64,000 bases of DNA from Camellia lanceoleosa (lineage: Eukaryota > Streptophyta > Magnoliopsida > Ericales > Theaceae), in the NCBI GenBank assembly GCA_025200525.1, contig JANUSC010000052.1:248001-312000 (forward strand), given 5' to 3'. The notes beneath the pieces were generated by a model. It saw only the letters and a program-made list of their open reading frames with translations. It did no database searches and was not told where the DNA came from. A program made the translations under genes and the position numbers. Positions 34,920 to 47,814 of the stretch are shown one piece after another. Within the stretch, counting starts at the first letter, position 1. Every line of letters starts with the position of its first letter.

Positions 34920-35845
34920 ATTCAAGTAAACAAAACAATATAAAAAATAATAAACAATTTACCTAAATTGAAAATTAAAACACAAACACTATTACATTGT
35001 CCAAATTGAAAATTAAAACACTGTTGCAGTTTGTAGATATTTCCAAGTTTAGGAATGAATGTAAGAACATGCCATTCTGGGTATATGGAGTGGAGATAAA
35101 GTCCTAACAATAAACCCAAAAAAAAAAAAAAAAAACCGTACATACATTTTAATATTTAACTCCAAGAACCAGTTATTTATGAAGAAATATGATCTTATTC
35201 AAGACCTGATGATAAATTGCCTGAAAATGAATTGCAAACTTGAAATATTTTGCTTTAAGGATCCCACTGATAGTTAATTGCATAGTGGCAGTAATGTAGC
35301 ACAACTTGGGAAACTTAGTCCCAAACTACCTACAATTGATTTTTCTTGAGTTTAAGCCATTGATAAATTTATCACTGTAAAAAAGAACATTTGGTTGGAT
35401 ATGATAGTGATAAATTTATCAACCACTGACATAAATGTAATAAACCATCAACTCTTTCCATACAGTCAGTTATAAATTTATTATTTTTAAAAATAACAAA
35501 ATTCAGCAATTCCATTAATGCTTGATTGTTTCCTTCAGACAATAGTAAATTTATCACTCTTAAAAAAACATAATCCACCAACTCATTCAAACCAACCAGG
35601 GATAAATTTACCGCTGTATAAAAGACCAAAAACAGCAACTACATTTAACCAAAATCAAAGAATATAAATCTATGAAACTTAATCTTGTAAAAATATCAAC
35701 AAAAAATATAATTTCCGTTCAAAAAATTCTTCAATCATCCAATACAACTACCAAAATGATCTATCTTTCAAAAAATACTCAAACATTCAATGCAAGTAAC
35801 ACCTCTCAACTCTCAACAAAAGTAATTCAATTAAAATCAATACAA
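34920..35845. other. MULE spacer between convergent genes
   Basis: AT-rich, no gene. It holds several copies of the palindromic motif ATAAATTTATCACTG (about 35361, 35406, 35545, 35588) and an A-run at 35118-35135. Confidence 0.6.
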
Positions 35846-36764
35846 CTAAAGCAAAGCTTCTTTACATGTCTTCCGATTATGAGTTCGTATCTTTTCACAC
35901 CTACTGCACCTAATTCTCTTGATCTCGCCCTTCGAAAGTATTATTTCTGTTCTTGGACGTCTAGCTGGTCTCTTACAAAGAGGAGGTAAAACAACGTCAT
36001 CATCAAGAACTACATTTGGCTTCCACATCCTAGGAACTGGATAGATAGAATGCGAATAAGAATCACAATAACTACGAACATGGTAGTAATCATCAAGAAA
36101 ACAATTCAGATCCTTCTCACTCCTCTTTATAACACAAAAACCATGTTTGCAAGGAAAAGAATCCATTTCCAACAATCAACAAGAACAAGACCGTTTCCCA
36201 ATATCAACCATAACTGAATGATCCAATTGGATTTCATGAATATCATCGCTACATTTCTTAACTATCCATGCCTTTGTATTATTAAAAGCTTCTTCCAACT
36301 TTTTCTCTGCAAAATAAAAAACAATACGATTCCACTTATTTCCAACTTCTCTCCTTTTTAAAAATTGCTCCATTAGTTTCACCCGTATAGCATTGACAAG
36401 ATTAGTTGAAAACAAATGGCGCTTATCCCTAATCCATGAATTAAAAGATTTTGCAGCATTTGTGCACATTTCACCATACCTCTTGCCTTGAAAATAAGCG
36501 TTACACCGACACTCATTAAGCAAATCCTCAAGAAACTTCTGAACACTACGATCACAACGACCCTTAAATTCTTCAAATAGCTCATTAAACAACTCAATAG
36601 TAGGAGCATATGCACATCTACTAAAAAGAGTGAGCAAATACTCTTTAGATTCGCGACTTTTCACTGACAAATAAGTCTTCAAGTTTGTCTTCAAATGCAT
36701 TAGACAAAAAGAATGAGAAGAAAATGGAAAGACCTCAGCTAAAGCTTTCAGCAAACCTCCATGC
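35846..36764 (-). pseudogene. MULE transposase, C-terminal half (split gene)
   Basis: Minus strand, begins at the CATGC junction with element B and continues the right-hand half (55635-57120). It starts G-G-L-L-K-A-L, then F-C-L-M-H-L-K-T-N-L, the T-N-x-x-E-S-x-N motif with Glu replaced by Lys (AAA, complement of 36449-36451), a SWIM zinc finger (C-S-C ... F-P-C-K-H) interrupted by TGA near 36176, the linker R-R-P-R-T-E, and a final zinc knuckle C-S-R-C ... H-N-R-K-T-C. The order matches full mudrA-type transposases. The transposase would cut and join the element ends; this copy is inactive. Confidence 0.88.
36760..36764. repeat. Target-site duplication CATGC of element B, left copy
   Basis: CATGC precedes TGTAGACACC; repeated at 55635-55639. 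Confidence 0.9.
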
Positions 36765-39700
36765 TGTAGACACCCCATTTTTGACCGTCCTCCAGACTTG
36801 GACGTTACCGTTTGAACACTCGGTGATTATCCATGTTTGTGTTCGTTTGGAGTTCCCGGAGTTCTCGGCTACGCACCTTGTCTCAGGATCTCCGAACTCA
36901 ACTGTTTTGTGTCTGGTTTTGCACCAAACACTTGTGTTTTGCCTTGGAGGGGCAGAGAATGCCTTGTGAGGCATCCCCACACACCACCGGCAGTGGCTAG
37001 AGGCCACCGGCTAGTTTTTGTTGTCACCGGCAATGTATATTGCCGGTCGGCACTCTTTGTTGCCGGTCGGCAGTCAATTTTGTCAAAATGACATTTTTGG
37101 CCGGCCGACTACTGTTCAGCTGCTTTTGGAGATATTTTGAAACAGCTGTTTGGCATTTTGTTCCCCTCCATACACGTGTATGGAGGGATGCTCTTCTTGT
37201 TAGCTTTCTTGACAAGCTTTACAAGATTGGTTGCCTATAAGAGGAGCCCTCCTCTCTTGGCATTAGGGTTAGAGATTTTAGAGAGGAAAACATTGCTAGA
37301 AGCTCTGGTTCTAGGGTTAGAACTCATATACATTCTATCTCTATCTATTTCTCTCTTGAGTGTTCTAGGTGCATTTGTTCATAGTATTGCATACAAACAC
37401 CTACCATTACACCTTGCCTTGGCTATTGAGGTTCTAAGGGATTATTTGCAGAGTTTTGGGGCTGGTTTAAGCTCAAGGAGGCAGCTGGTCTTCCCTTTGT
37501 GAAGAAGGTCAACAAGGGTAAGAAACTAGTCCTTTATTCCCCATTTTTGCATCCTATTTCTACCTATCTTAGAGATATTTTTGTGTTTAGTGTATAACAT
37601 AAAAAAGTTCTATTTTTAGGCCCTCTTGATTGTTTGTTAAGAGTGTTTTGTGCTTTGGGGAAGTTTGACCCCTCTTAGGCCTTGAAAGGCCCCATCTTTG
37701 TGCTATTTTGGTGAGTTTCGAGACTTTGGTGTTTGGGCCTCTTCACCATTGAAATCTTGAGGGATTTCAGTGGTGGGGATGGTGCCTTGAAGTCTCCAAA
37801 AGGGGAGGGCCACCCCCTCTCCTTGTTGTCCTTGAAAGGGACCATTTTTGGGCCTCTTGAGGGAGCCTATGTTAGAGTGTGTGTTGATCATGTCTAGGCT
37901 GCATTTCATACTTATATTGCCATTTTATAGCTTTGTATTAAGTTGGTCTTGGTACACCATGCATGCTTAGCATACCTACCATGTAATGCCTTGTAATTGC
38001 CTTAATATGCCTTAGGTTGTTAGCCTTTGTTTGAGCATGTTTTAGGCTTAGCCTTGTGAATATTTTTGTGCTTATTTTGCCATACTTTAGGCCTGTCCAT
38101 AGTTGTTTGGATCGATTTTGGCATGCTTAGTATAGCTCCTTTGCATTTGTGGCTTGTCGGGCTTGTATGCCTCAAGTATGTGAATGTGTAGCATGTGTTG
38201 ATTGCATCATTTTGGTGGTTTGGAACCGTCCAACATATAATTTCAGTCCCTTTGGCATGCTCATATGCTTGCCTTAGTTGCCTCTTTGTTGCTTTGAGAG
38301 CATGTGTTGTATGCCCTATGTTTTGACCATGGTGCATGCCTTTGAATTTGAGCCACTTAGATGTCATCTAAGTAGTCCTTTGGCCTTGTTTTAACATGCT
38401 AAAAATCTGTTTTTTTAGTTGTTTAATGCATGCCATGTTTGTTGTGCTAAATGTGCTTCAAAGCTTCATGACTTGCCTCAAGTACTTGGACCATGCTTGC
38501 ATGCTTATGCTTGTCTAATTTGGGTTGGTTTGGCACCACTTTTTGACATGATTTTAAAGCTTTTCATTCCATGCCAATTGTCCATGTTTAGCCTCTTGCA
38601 AGTGTGTTTGAGAGTTGCTTGTTTAATGCTTAGGTTTGTGCCTTAACATGTGCATGCGTGTGTGTGTGCTTAGCCTTCATTTTTGGGCACTTTGGCCACT
38701 GTTTTAGGCTTATTTAGAGTTGCCTAATTCATGTTTAAGTCCCTCTTTTATTTGGTTTGCATACTTGCCTTGCATGCTTGCTTGTATGTTTGTATGAATG
38801 CCTTGCATTGTCCATGTTGCATGCTAGCCAACATGTCTAGGATTGCATTGCATTGTGCATGCTTGGCCTCTTGAAGTGAGTGTGATAGAGGTTAGGCTTC
38901 CTTGTGTGATTGTATGGTTTGCATGCATTTGAAATTGAAAGTGCACACTCGATTCTTTGGGCCATCATGCATGGAAATGCGTGATTGGTGGTCCGAGAAT
39001 CGAGGCACATCCTCCCTTGAGTCATTAACATGATAGGGAGTGTGATTGGTGCATACATAGCTTGAATAGCATTGCCATGCAAGATTCTGCCCTCTACTGC
39101 TGTGAGTTGTAGGTTCTGCAGACATTTTCAGCCGACCGGCAACATTTAGTTCCGACCGGCAATGTATTTGTGGCCGATAGTCTCATTTGCAGCCGATGAC
39201 CACATCCTTCAGCCGGTGGTGTTCCCTTTCAGCCGGTGGTGATCCCCAGTATTCAGAGAGGCATCCCGAGACTTTGGCAGTCTTCAGATGAGAAAAGCAG
39301 GGAAAACAGAGGCAGACTATGCATGGCAGTGCGATTCCGAGCAAATCCCGAGCATGCACTGCATCTGACCTGCTTCCCGAGGGCTTTACTGTTTTAATTA
39401 GATTAATTCGCTTAGTTAATTTAATTGATCTGTAATATTTAATTAGCTTGCGTAGTTAATTAATTTGTATATTCTTTTGGTCCCTCCGAGCGAGGGCAAA
39501 TCTGTAATAAGTGTGTGTGAGTGGTGTGCATGTCTTCCAACCCCCACTTCTTTCTTCCCTTTTATTTACCCGCTTACGATGGTAGATTAGGGCACGTTTA
39601 TTTTAGCATACCTTATGCAATGCATGCGTGCATCCATACATTTGCCTTACATGCACCGGGCTCGGTACATCATACAAACCGCATTGTATCTTCAAATCTA

Positions 39701-40517
39701 ACTTGAATACGTGCGTCGAATGTTTGCATTTCACATGCCATTTTAGGGTTAGCCGAGCCTATCCTAATCACATTCTGTATGCGATGCATTAGTCACTTAA
39801 CATGAACTAGGGCATGCATGTTTGCTAACTGGTTTATTATTTTGGCACGGAGTACGATGTAAGTATTTATGCTTTAGCATATCGCATGCGTGTGAATGTT
39901 AACATGACAGTAGGCTTACCATGTGGCTAAGTGCTTATATGAGATAAACTGTTTGAATGCCTGTGGGTGAAGGTTGGATTGTTTGAGTTGGAAAAACTCG
40001 TTGAAATCCGTGTTTTAGCCTACTTGCGAGTAGCAAATTCCAAAGCGCTTTTCAAAACAAACGGATATGCAATGCTTGTTTCCAAATTAGGCAATCTAGT
40101 CTATACTTGTTTGTTGTACGCATAACATAGTAATTCTAGGCTAATAACTGGAATAAGAACACATAACGTTTTCAAAATCGGATATCATGGTTAGTAGAGG
40201 CCGGTCTTCGGACCGGGCGAAAGGGGGTGCTCATAGCTGACCTTCCCCGATCGTACCCAAGCACCCGAGCCAAGACAACTTTGGTGATGACCGTTTTCGG
40301 CACCGAGTCAGGGTTTCCTAGATTTCCCATTTTAAAAAATATTTAGGTGGCGACTCTGTATCTGGCAAAGCAGTCCATGTTTGGCACTACTTTTCAAAAT
40401 CTGTTTTTTTCTCAAAACGATTTGCCAGAATTGGACTCTTTGGTTCAGATTAGGAACCGCAACAAACAAAAAGGGGAGTCCGAACTGTAGCCGAGGTGCC
40501 CCGCGGGCTTGTCTACA
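36765..40517 (+). repeat. Element B 5' LTR (3753 bp)
   Basis: TGTAGACACCCC to CTTGTCTACA. From about 37190 on it is nearly identical to the 3' LTR, but the first 430 bp or so (U3) differ at many places including indels. Non-coding. Confidence 0.92.
37164..37241 (+). promoter_or_regulatory. Element B LTR core promoter with G-box palindrome
   Basis: Perfect 24-bp palindrome 37164-37187 (arm CCCTCCATA, centre CACGTG), then CTATAAG at 37235-37241. Two GCCGGTCGGCA palindromes lie upstream at about 37040-37072. Transcription would start near 37265. Confidence 0.55.
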
Positions 40518-40522
40518 GTTTC

Positions 40523-40540
40523 TGGCGACTCTGCTGGGGA
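40523..40540 (+). other. Primer-binding site, element B
   Basis: TGGCGACTCTGCTGGGGA, five bases after the LTR. This is the Ogre/Tat-type site, read from memory as complementary to tRNA-Arg. Confidence 0.8.
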
Positions 40541-41228
40541 ATTTAGAGAGCTTGACTCGAACTCGTGATATCCTGTTTTGATTTCATTTATGTGTCTTTG
40601 CATTGCATGTGCATTGGTGCGCCTAGGACACTGTGTTGGCCATCTGCTATTCCTGAGCGGTTTGCTGGAGGCTTGTCTTGTCAAGGCATGACCATAAGGC
40701 TGACCGGTTGCAGGCTCTACCAGTATGGGAACACAAACCCCGGTTTTACCGGGGCACCCCTTTTTTGACCATTCGACCTAGTGCATATTCGGATCCATAG
40801 TGACCATTCCAAACTAGGACAGGTTGCTTACCCGATGTTAGGTTGTTTGAAACTGCTGTGTGCATAGTGAAACCCTAGCTCCTGACAAAATAGGACAGGG
40901 AAACCCTACCCCAACATAGGGGTGTTTTGGCTCTCTTTTACCTGCTATGTGCTTTTAGAGTGTATCTCCACAGGAACACACATATCAGTTTGCAAGATTG
41001 GGTATCAGGCCCGAGGGCACCAGTATCAGTGTTGTTGAGAATCGGTTTTGTCTGCGGGTATCGGCTTTTTGAAAGGATTCTGGGGAACAAAGGATCGAGT
41101 AGAGTATGATTGATCGGCTACACCTGTGTTTGATCTGCTTTGAAATATCGCTTGTTTTTTCGCTTTCGAGAGATTCAGAGAGTTAATCTGAAACCTAGTG
41201 TCTTCTCCTTGCCGCGGCAGGACTTAGT
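40541..41228 (+). other. Element B untranslated leader
   Basis: Collinear with the element A leader; short frames only. Confidence 0.65.
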
Positions 41229-42227
41229 ATGACGCAGAATCCAGAAGAGATCACGGTCATGACGGCCGCGTTGGATCAAGGAGTCACCCTACACAGTGAG
41301 ACTACTGTTGATATGCCACATCCACCCAGATCGCCGGTTGCACACCCAGTCTGGGCCCCTCAGCTATATCAGGCTCGTGAGCCCACTACATTTGAACTAA
41401 TGGGAATGATAGGTGATCTCCAAAGATCCGTGGCAGATCTCGCCTATGGGATGTCTGCCTTGCCACCAGCCGCACCATATGGCGGAGGCTTTATACCCCA
41501 GGAGCCCCCTCTACTGGGACGGATAGTAATTGAACTCAGCCAACCGGAGATGGCCTCCAGCTATGGCAACGACGCATCAAACCAAATTCTAGATCAGGCT
41601 GAGGCCAGAGACAAGGGCAAGATGAAGGCAGATGCCGACCCTATCGAACAACTGCTGTGGGCAGTAGAGGCTTTGAAGGCCGGGGGAATGAACAAGCAAC
41701 AAATATTCACAATTATGTCAAAAGCTGTGGAGGATGCTTTCCCCACTCCGCCTGAGGGCAGTTCTAGTCAATCAGAGAATCGGGACAGGCCCCGTCATGC
41801 CAAAACAATCCTTCCCGCTCCCAACCTCGCATCCGGAAAGGATCAGAAATCGAAGGCTGCACTCGCCGATCCGTTCGCTAGTGCATCTAGCAAGAGTACT
41901 CAGGCTCCAAAGTACCTGCCCCGAGGGCGCAGGGTCTTTCATGCTCTCTACATGCCATTGTCTAAGGCACTTCAGATCCTTGCCGAGAGGGGACACCTTA
42001 AACCCCTAGAGCCTCGGCCCCTCCCGAAGAATCTCCTTGCTACTCATGACCCTGCTCAGTACTGTGCGTACCACCAGCAGACAGGCCATGCTACTGATAA
42101 TTGCTTCTGCCTCCGTCATGAGGTGCAAGATTTGATTGACAACAAGGTTATCCTCCCACCCACCTCAGCCAAGTCCGTTACTACCCAGCTATTGGATTTT
42201 GAGGATGCGGATACTGTGAGCATGTGA
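41229..42227 (+). CDS. Reduced Gag protein of element B, intact frame (332 aa)
   Basis: ATG at 41229, the first start after the leader, with a continuous frame to TGA. The N-terminal half is Pro-rich with a short amphipathic stretch (T-F-E-L-M-G-M-I-G-D-L-Q-R-S-V). The middle is low-complexity Ser/Lys. The C-terminal part has Y-M-P-L-S-K-A-L-Q-I-L-A-E-R-G and a zinc-knuckle variant Cys279, His282, His287, Cys292 (C-x2-H-x4-H-x4-C), then L-R-H-E-V-Q-D-L-I-D. This tail is the C-terminus of Tat-lineage Gag. The capsid core (retrotrans_gag) normally upstream of it is not visible, so the protein may bind element RNA and join particles built by a helper's full Gag. Element A has the same gene, frameshifted. 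Confidence 0.75.
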   Translation: MTQNPEEITVMTAALDQGVTLHSETTVDMPHPPRSPVAHPVWAPQLYQAREPTTFELMGMIGDLQRSVADLAYGMSALPPAAPYGGGFIPQEPPLLGRIVIELSQPEMASSYGNDASNQILDQAEARDKGKMKADADPIEQLLWAVEALKAGGMNKQQIFTIMSKAVEDAFPTPPEGSSSQSENRDRPRHAKTILPAPNLASGKDQKSKAALADPFASASSKSTQAPKYLPRGRRVFHALYMPLSKALQILAERGHLKPLEPRPLPKNLLATHDPAQYCAYHQQTGHATDNCFCLRHEVQDLIDNKVILPPTSAKSVTTQLLDFEDADTVSM

Positions 42228-43149
42228 TCAGAGTGGGACCACTTGTGAGCGGCGCCCAGTGTTTTTGATGTGGCGTCTGGCACGCATTTTTGAGCATCTG
42301 CGAATGCTAGTTTTGTAAATTCTGACTTGGGTGTCGAGTCAGTCTTTTGTTTTGCTTTGAGTCTGTCTCTCTGTATTGAGTTAGTCTTTTGCTTACAGGG
42401 TCTGTCTTGTCGTAATGAGTCAGTCCCTCTTGTATAGAATACTAGGTGATTCCAAGGTTGTTGCCTCGAACGCCGTTTTGTAATTATCCTTTTGTTTTTC
42501 CTTTTGAGTCTGTCTCAGTCGAGGAGCCAGTCACAATCAAGGAATCTGAATGAAACAGCCGCGGCTATCACATTTCCGTACTTATTATTGTTTCAGCCAG
42601 CCGTGCCAGAGGATGTGAATAGAACGACAGTACATACCACCTACTCTCTTGTGCCTTAAACATCGTTGTAATGACCTAAGCTTTTCATAAAACCCCTTTT
42701 CGAACACTGCGGTGATGAAAACGAAGAGGAAGTAATTCCTCGGGTTTTGTAAAAGTTTGATCATTTTTGAGAAAAAGAAAGGCATGATAAACTTTTAATG
42801 AATGAAATCATGCTTGTCGGCGTGAGTACCGAGAAGGATCCTGGTTCGATCCAGACTGGTTCCACACTATCTTTTGCGCGAATGATTTGTCGCTTTCCTA
42901 AAAACTTTCAAAAACAAGTTGTCTTGCGCAGTCTTGTGAAGACTTGTATGGAATCGCTCTTGAGATTGTGCAGCCTAGGATCGCTCTCAGCCTCAAGATT
43001 CAACTTATCTGTTCAAACCTGGAGTCCGTTCAAAACATTCAGTGCCATGAAACGCCTGTGTGACCTATTTTGAGGCAGCCCTCGAGCAAGTGGCACCAAA
43101 GCCAGATTAAGAAGATCAGAGCCCACCAGGCAAGGCTCGTGAGGTAGCT
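42228..43149 (+). other. Element B spacer after Gag
   Basis: Non-coding, matching element A 16441-17457. Confidence 0.55.
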
Positions 43150-43551
43150 ATGATGGACTTTTCTGCAAATCAACACAACAGTCATTCTCCTCGACACAGA
43201 AAGGCTTCAATCTCAAAACCATTTGGCATGGACTTGTTACACTTTTACCCTTTGAGAGGCTCGCTGGGCCGAAAACCCAGAAGGGCGACCCAGGAAAAAG
43301 TTAGAGCAGAGGAAAAGAAAAGAAAAAAAAGAAAAAAAAAAGAAGCAAAAAAAGAGAAAAGAAAAGAACAAAGAATAGCAAAAGAAAAAGAAATAAAAAA
43401 TGATGAAAATGCAAAAGAAAAGAAAAAAAGAAAGAAGAAGAAAAACATAGCTCGCAAGGTCAAAAACCCGCATCGGGCGCCTTGGCAAAAGTTAGAGCCT
43501 GAAAAAGTGAAGGTTAAAATACCCGAGTGTACCTTAACCGGAACTACGTAA
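43150..43551 (+). other. Purine-rich block with open frame (Lys-rich), element B
   Basis: An open frame of 133 codons beginning M-M-D-F-S-A-N with a Lys/Arg/Glu run coded by nearly pure A/G (43312-43445). Diverged duplicated segments (both with GTTAGAGC) flank the run. The frame is largely shared with element A. Whether it is translated is unclear; a purine-rich RNA or DNA element is an equal possibility. Confidence 0.4.
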
Positions 43552-43567
43552 GGCTTGATTCCCATGT

Positions 43568-43984
43568 TTGGGATACGTAGGCAACTTCATCCTGAAGTCC
43601 AGCCCCCAACGCTTCCATAGCGTCTCAGTCCGTGTCTTGATTGTAGCAACCTGGAACTACGTGATTAACTTCCTCTTGAAGTCCAACCACCAACACCTCC
43701 CAGGTGACTGTGTCCATATATTGATTCAAACCATCTTCATCTCCTCCGCGTCCGAGGGTCCGATCGTCATCAACAAGGACTGGCTTACAGCATGCCGCGG
43801 CATCATCCAAACAAGGGGCAACTTTCCGTTGCCATACAGTGCCACAAGTTGCCCTGAGTTACTGTCCAAACCAGAGGCAACTTTCCGTTGCCTTATCCCC
43901 CCTTTAAGCCAGGGGCAATTTTCCATCGTCCCCGATCCGAGGTTGCATATCTCGGGGGTAAGTTCCGCGCTCGTTGAGCGTTGA
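43568..43984 (+). other. Conserved region with degenerate open frame, element B
   Basis: Counterpart of 15722-16099. 138 codons, no ATG at the start, two copies of an internal module of about 70 bp. No domain recognised. Confidence 0.35.
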
Positions 43985-45315
43985 TTGTTTGCAAAAATAG
44001 TTTTTGAAAATTTTTACTGAAGTTGACTATTTTCTCGAAAACTATTTCATTTTCCAAAATTGGACCATGTTTGGACCCAAAAAGGAAAATTTTCAGTGCT
44101 CACAGCCTGATTTGCACGATTTTCAAATCAAAAATCGAATAAGTGTGTTAATCCAACTCTCGTTTTGATCAAAATTGTTTTAGGAAGAAAACAAAAAATG
44201 GTCAAAGTGACAACTAGGGGCACAATTGAGTCAGGTTTTCTGTCTTTGCCCCGTCAACTTACTTGCCAAAAAGGCGCTCTATCCACTGGGAGAAATAGCC
44301 GTGAGCTAACAGTGCTAGGTGTGAACCTACAACTTCCTATTCATCCATTAACCACCCTGGGGAGGGACAAAAAATGAGAGAATAAAGAATAGAGAGGTGT
44401 AAGTAGAGAGAGAAGTGAGAAAAGGGTTTTCAGAGAAAAAACCAAGCATGAGGGCCGAGTGATGTGAGTATCACAAATCAGAAAGGGTGGGAATAATACT
44501 TGGAGGAATTGGCTCCTCAAGATTTGAGGTCTCTTTTTGTAAACATGTCCGTGTGTCGTGTCTTTTGATTTGTCGGTCTCAATTTTGGCCTTGAGTCTTT
44601 TCCGAGTGTGTCTCGTTGTGTTAGGTCGCGTGCCTCTTGTTTTTTAGTTTGAGTCTGCTTCGCTGTGTTCTGTGGTAGGCTCGACACCCCGGTTGAAAAC
44701 CTTTCCTTATTTCAAAAAAATCGTTTGTGCTCAGAATGCTGTGCCATTCTCTACATTCGTGCGAAGCAGGAGAAGAAAAGGGAAAATTTGGGACCTCCGA
44801 GGGTGTTTCAACTGCAACCGTGTTAGCTTTTGTGGTCCGTCTTGTCAGATTGGGTTATTTGTTCAGGGTTTCTTTGTGTGAGAATGAACCGAAATCTTGT
44901 ATTATGGGTCAGTATCTTGAGTCAATCCCCAGTAGAGTATGGGCTATATTATGCAGTTTGAGTAGTGGTTTGTATGAGTTGTTTGCTGTTAGTTGGTTGG
45001 TTATCCGATTATCATAGTGCAAGTGCTCAAATTACAAGTATTCACTTTTCAGACAACAGATCAATATCATTTACATTTGAGGTGTAACATGATGCAATAC
45101 AGTGCAAGGTATGAAATATACACAAATGTAAACACTTTTTCAGACGAAAAGTTTGTTTCATTTCATATCATCTTTTCAAGTATATAGTTTCGAAGGAAAC
45201 AAAATCTGCCTGCGGCAGTACAAAGTACCCTAACTACTAACCAAAAGGGGAAAATGCAAAAAGAAAAGAAAAACAGTAAAAATCTGTATCAAATGTCAAA
45301 ATGGCTCCGGGGCCG
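43985..45315. other. Element B interior spacer
   Basis: Non-coding, shared with element A. It ends next to the 3' end of the antisense PMD gene. Confidence 0.55.
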
Positions 45316-45599
45316 TCAATCTGTCCTGGTCCTCTTCCTGGACGAAGGTCCAGGAGCGTCATCAACAGGGGCACCACTAGGGGCATCGCCGTCTGAGCTC
45401 GAGTCCGAGCCATCACTAGTCTCCTCCGCCTCTGTCTCTGCCTTAGACTCGTCATCTGGAACTGGAGCCTGCGAGCTGCTCCCGACATGAGTGCGCCTCC
45501 CTCTGGTGCAGGGATATATCCTGCCATCCCGAGTAGAAATGGGAGGTCCAGCCGGAGCACCGCCCACCGAAGGAATCTAGAAGGGAGGCTGAAAAAGCA

Positions 45600-45790
45600 T
45601 GAAAGGTGAATGCATCAGTATACTGTGAACAGTTCATCAATGTAGAATGCAGTGTATGAGTACAGTGTATGTATGCCGTAAGCAGTGAATCAGTATAGAA
45701 TGTAGTGTATGAGTACAGTGTATGTATGCCGTGAGCCGTGAATCAGTGCAGAATGCAATGTGTGAGTACAGTGTATCAGATGTCGTGAGC
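45600..45790 (-). repeat. Repeat in PMD intron 5, element B
   Basis: About three diverged units containing GAGTACAGTGTATG, related to the 53-bp array in the same intron of element A. Confidence 0.65.
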
Positions 45791-47814
45791 AGTTTATCAG
45801 GTGTTGTTTTGTGCATCAGATTATGTAAAGCAGTTTGTGTATGGTTTGAGGCTGTGGTCAGAAAGAACATACCGGAATGCTGTAAAGGGCTAGGAGGTCG
45901 AATGTCCGCTGTAGCATCCCCATCATGGAGGCATTCATCTCCAATGACTGCTGGGTATACTCAGAAGACGCTTGCAAAAGTATCAGATGCATCAGTATTC
46001 TGTGGAATATCAAATAAACTAAAATGAAATGACTGTACGAAAATGCAGTAATACCTACCGGAGGCAAGTCGGGGATACCGACAAACTCGTGATCAGCCGG
46101 CGGAGGAGCGAAGGGGATCTGGTAGGTCGCCCCACCTTGCCCTCTGAAAGTCAATAAAGTGGGCAGAGCAGGCTAACCGGTCCCTTGCCCCCGCTGAACT
46201 CCGCCCCTGCCACGGACTCGAGCCCTCCTCGGCGCTCCCCCTCCAGCCCCTGCTCCTGCTCCAGCCGCGGGCGCCGCTCGTCTCTCCCTCTCCGCTCGGC
46301 GGCTGCCGCTCAGAGGTCGCATGATAAAGGTCCGGACGTACTCCAAGTAATCGCCCTCGCCTCTGAAGTGGTCTGCCTCCCAGCCAAGGGTGTAGTCTGC
46401 CATCTGATCGGTGGTGAATCTCTCGGTATCCCGCATGTGCTCAGGAGGGTGCACCGGGACTATCTGCTCAGGTAAGCCTAAGTGCAGCGTGAAGCGCCGC
46501 CAGTACCAAGCCCGGCAGACCGAGCCCTCGGCGAGAATCCGTGCGCGAGGTCTCATCGGCACCGGCAAACCGATCCCGCATCATGGCTGGCAAAGGAGCC
46601 CAGGGCTGCCAGGTGATCTGAAATTGAAATACAGTTTGTTATCTACTGTTATTGAAATATGCAGTGGAAAGCGAAGCTTAAATGAATTGTAAGTAGAACA
46701 TACCTCTGCGGGGGTGATGGTATCGAAGTAGCGCCGAAAGAAGCTGAATGTCTCCCGCGGTCTCCGGGTGCACCTCCCATCAAAGGACGCGAAAAAGGGA
46801 CGACCAGAGGAGTCTCTGCGTCGGGTACAGGAGCAAGCCTGGGAAAGTAGGCGTAAACCCACAACTGCAAGATAAATACCAGTACATTTATCAGATAGAG
46901 CAGAATACAGAATAAAAGGCAGAAATAGCAGAGCCGTGTGTTGTGCAGTGTGTTGTGCTGAGTGTACAGTGTGGCGATGTATAGTCGATTAAAAGCGGTA
47001 TATGTGTGTGCCGTGTGTACGATTATCTGACAAGTGTAGCGAGAATATAGTGTGTGCAATGTACGGAGTACAGGAAATATAGAACAGAAATGTAAAGCGG
47101 AGAAGAAATGTACCTCCCAAGCACGCGGTAACCCCCGAAACAACTGTCACGCCACGGGCGAGCTCATATATCCATAAAGGGTGGCGAGCGGCACCCGATC
47201 ATAACGTAAGATGTCTCGACGCGTCCACCGGTCGCCGAGAAGAGAGAAACCTTGTGTTCGCGGTCGGCGAAGATGGTCGTCCCAAACAGGAACATAAGGA
47301 AGCCGCGTGCATATCTCTCCACGGCCTCTGGGGTCATCGGGGCTGCATCGACAAGGAGGGGCTGGACCCGGAACTGCACCTCGAACCAGGAGTATCTGAC
47401 AAAGCCGGGACACGCAAGAGGCGGTGCCGCGCCAAGCAAGTAGACCTGAGCCGCGGTCCACTCATCCATGTCAATGTCAAAAGGGATCGGATCACCCCCT
47501 ACCCCGATGCCCGTGAGCATCGAGAAATCATAAGGGGTCATCGTCATGTCCCCAGTCGCAGATAGGTGAAATGAATCGGTGGTGTCCCACCACCTCTCCA
47601 CCAGAGCGGCGAGGAGAGGTCTGCATGTCGTAGCACAGAGCCCCTGCAGAATCTTGCCGCGGCCGGTCACGATGTGTGGCGCATCGGGAATCTCAGCGTA
47701 CCACTCACGAGCGGCGGTATTCCCATACCCGCGGATGGTATGGGAATCTCCCTATTTTCAAACAAATAGTTGCGAAGCAATATAAAACGTACAGTTTTGA
47801 AGAAACAGTCAAAA

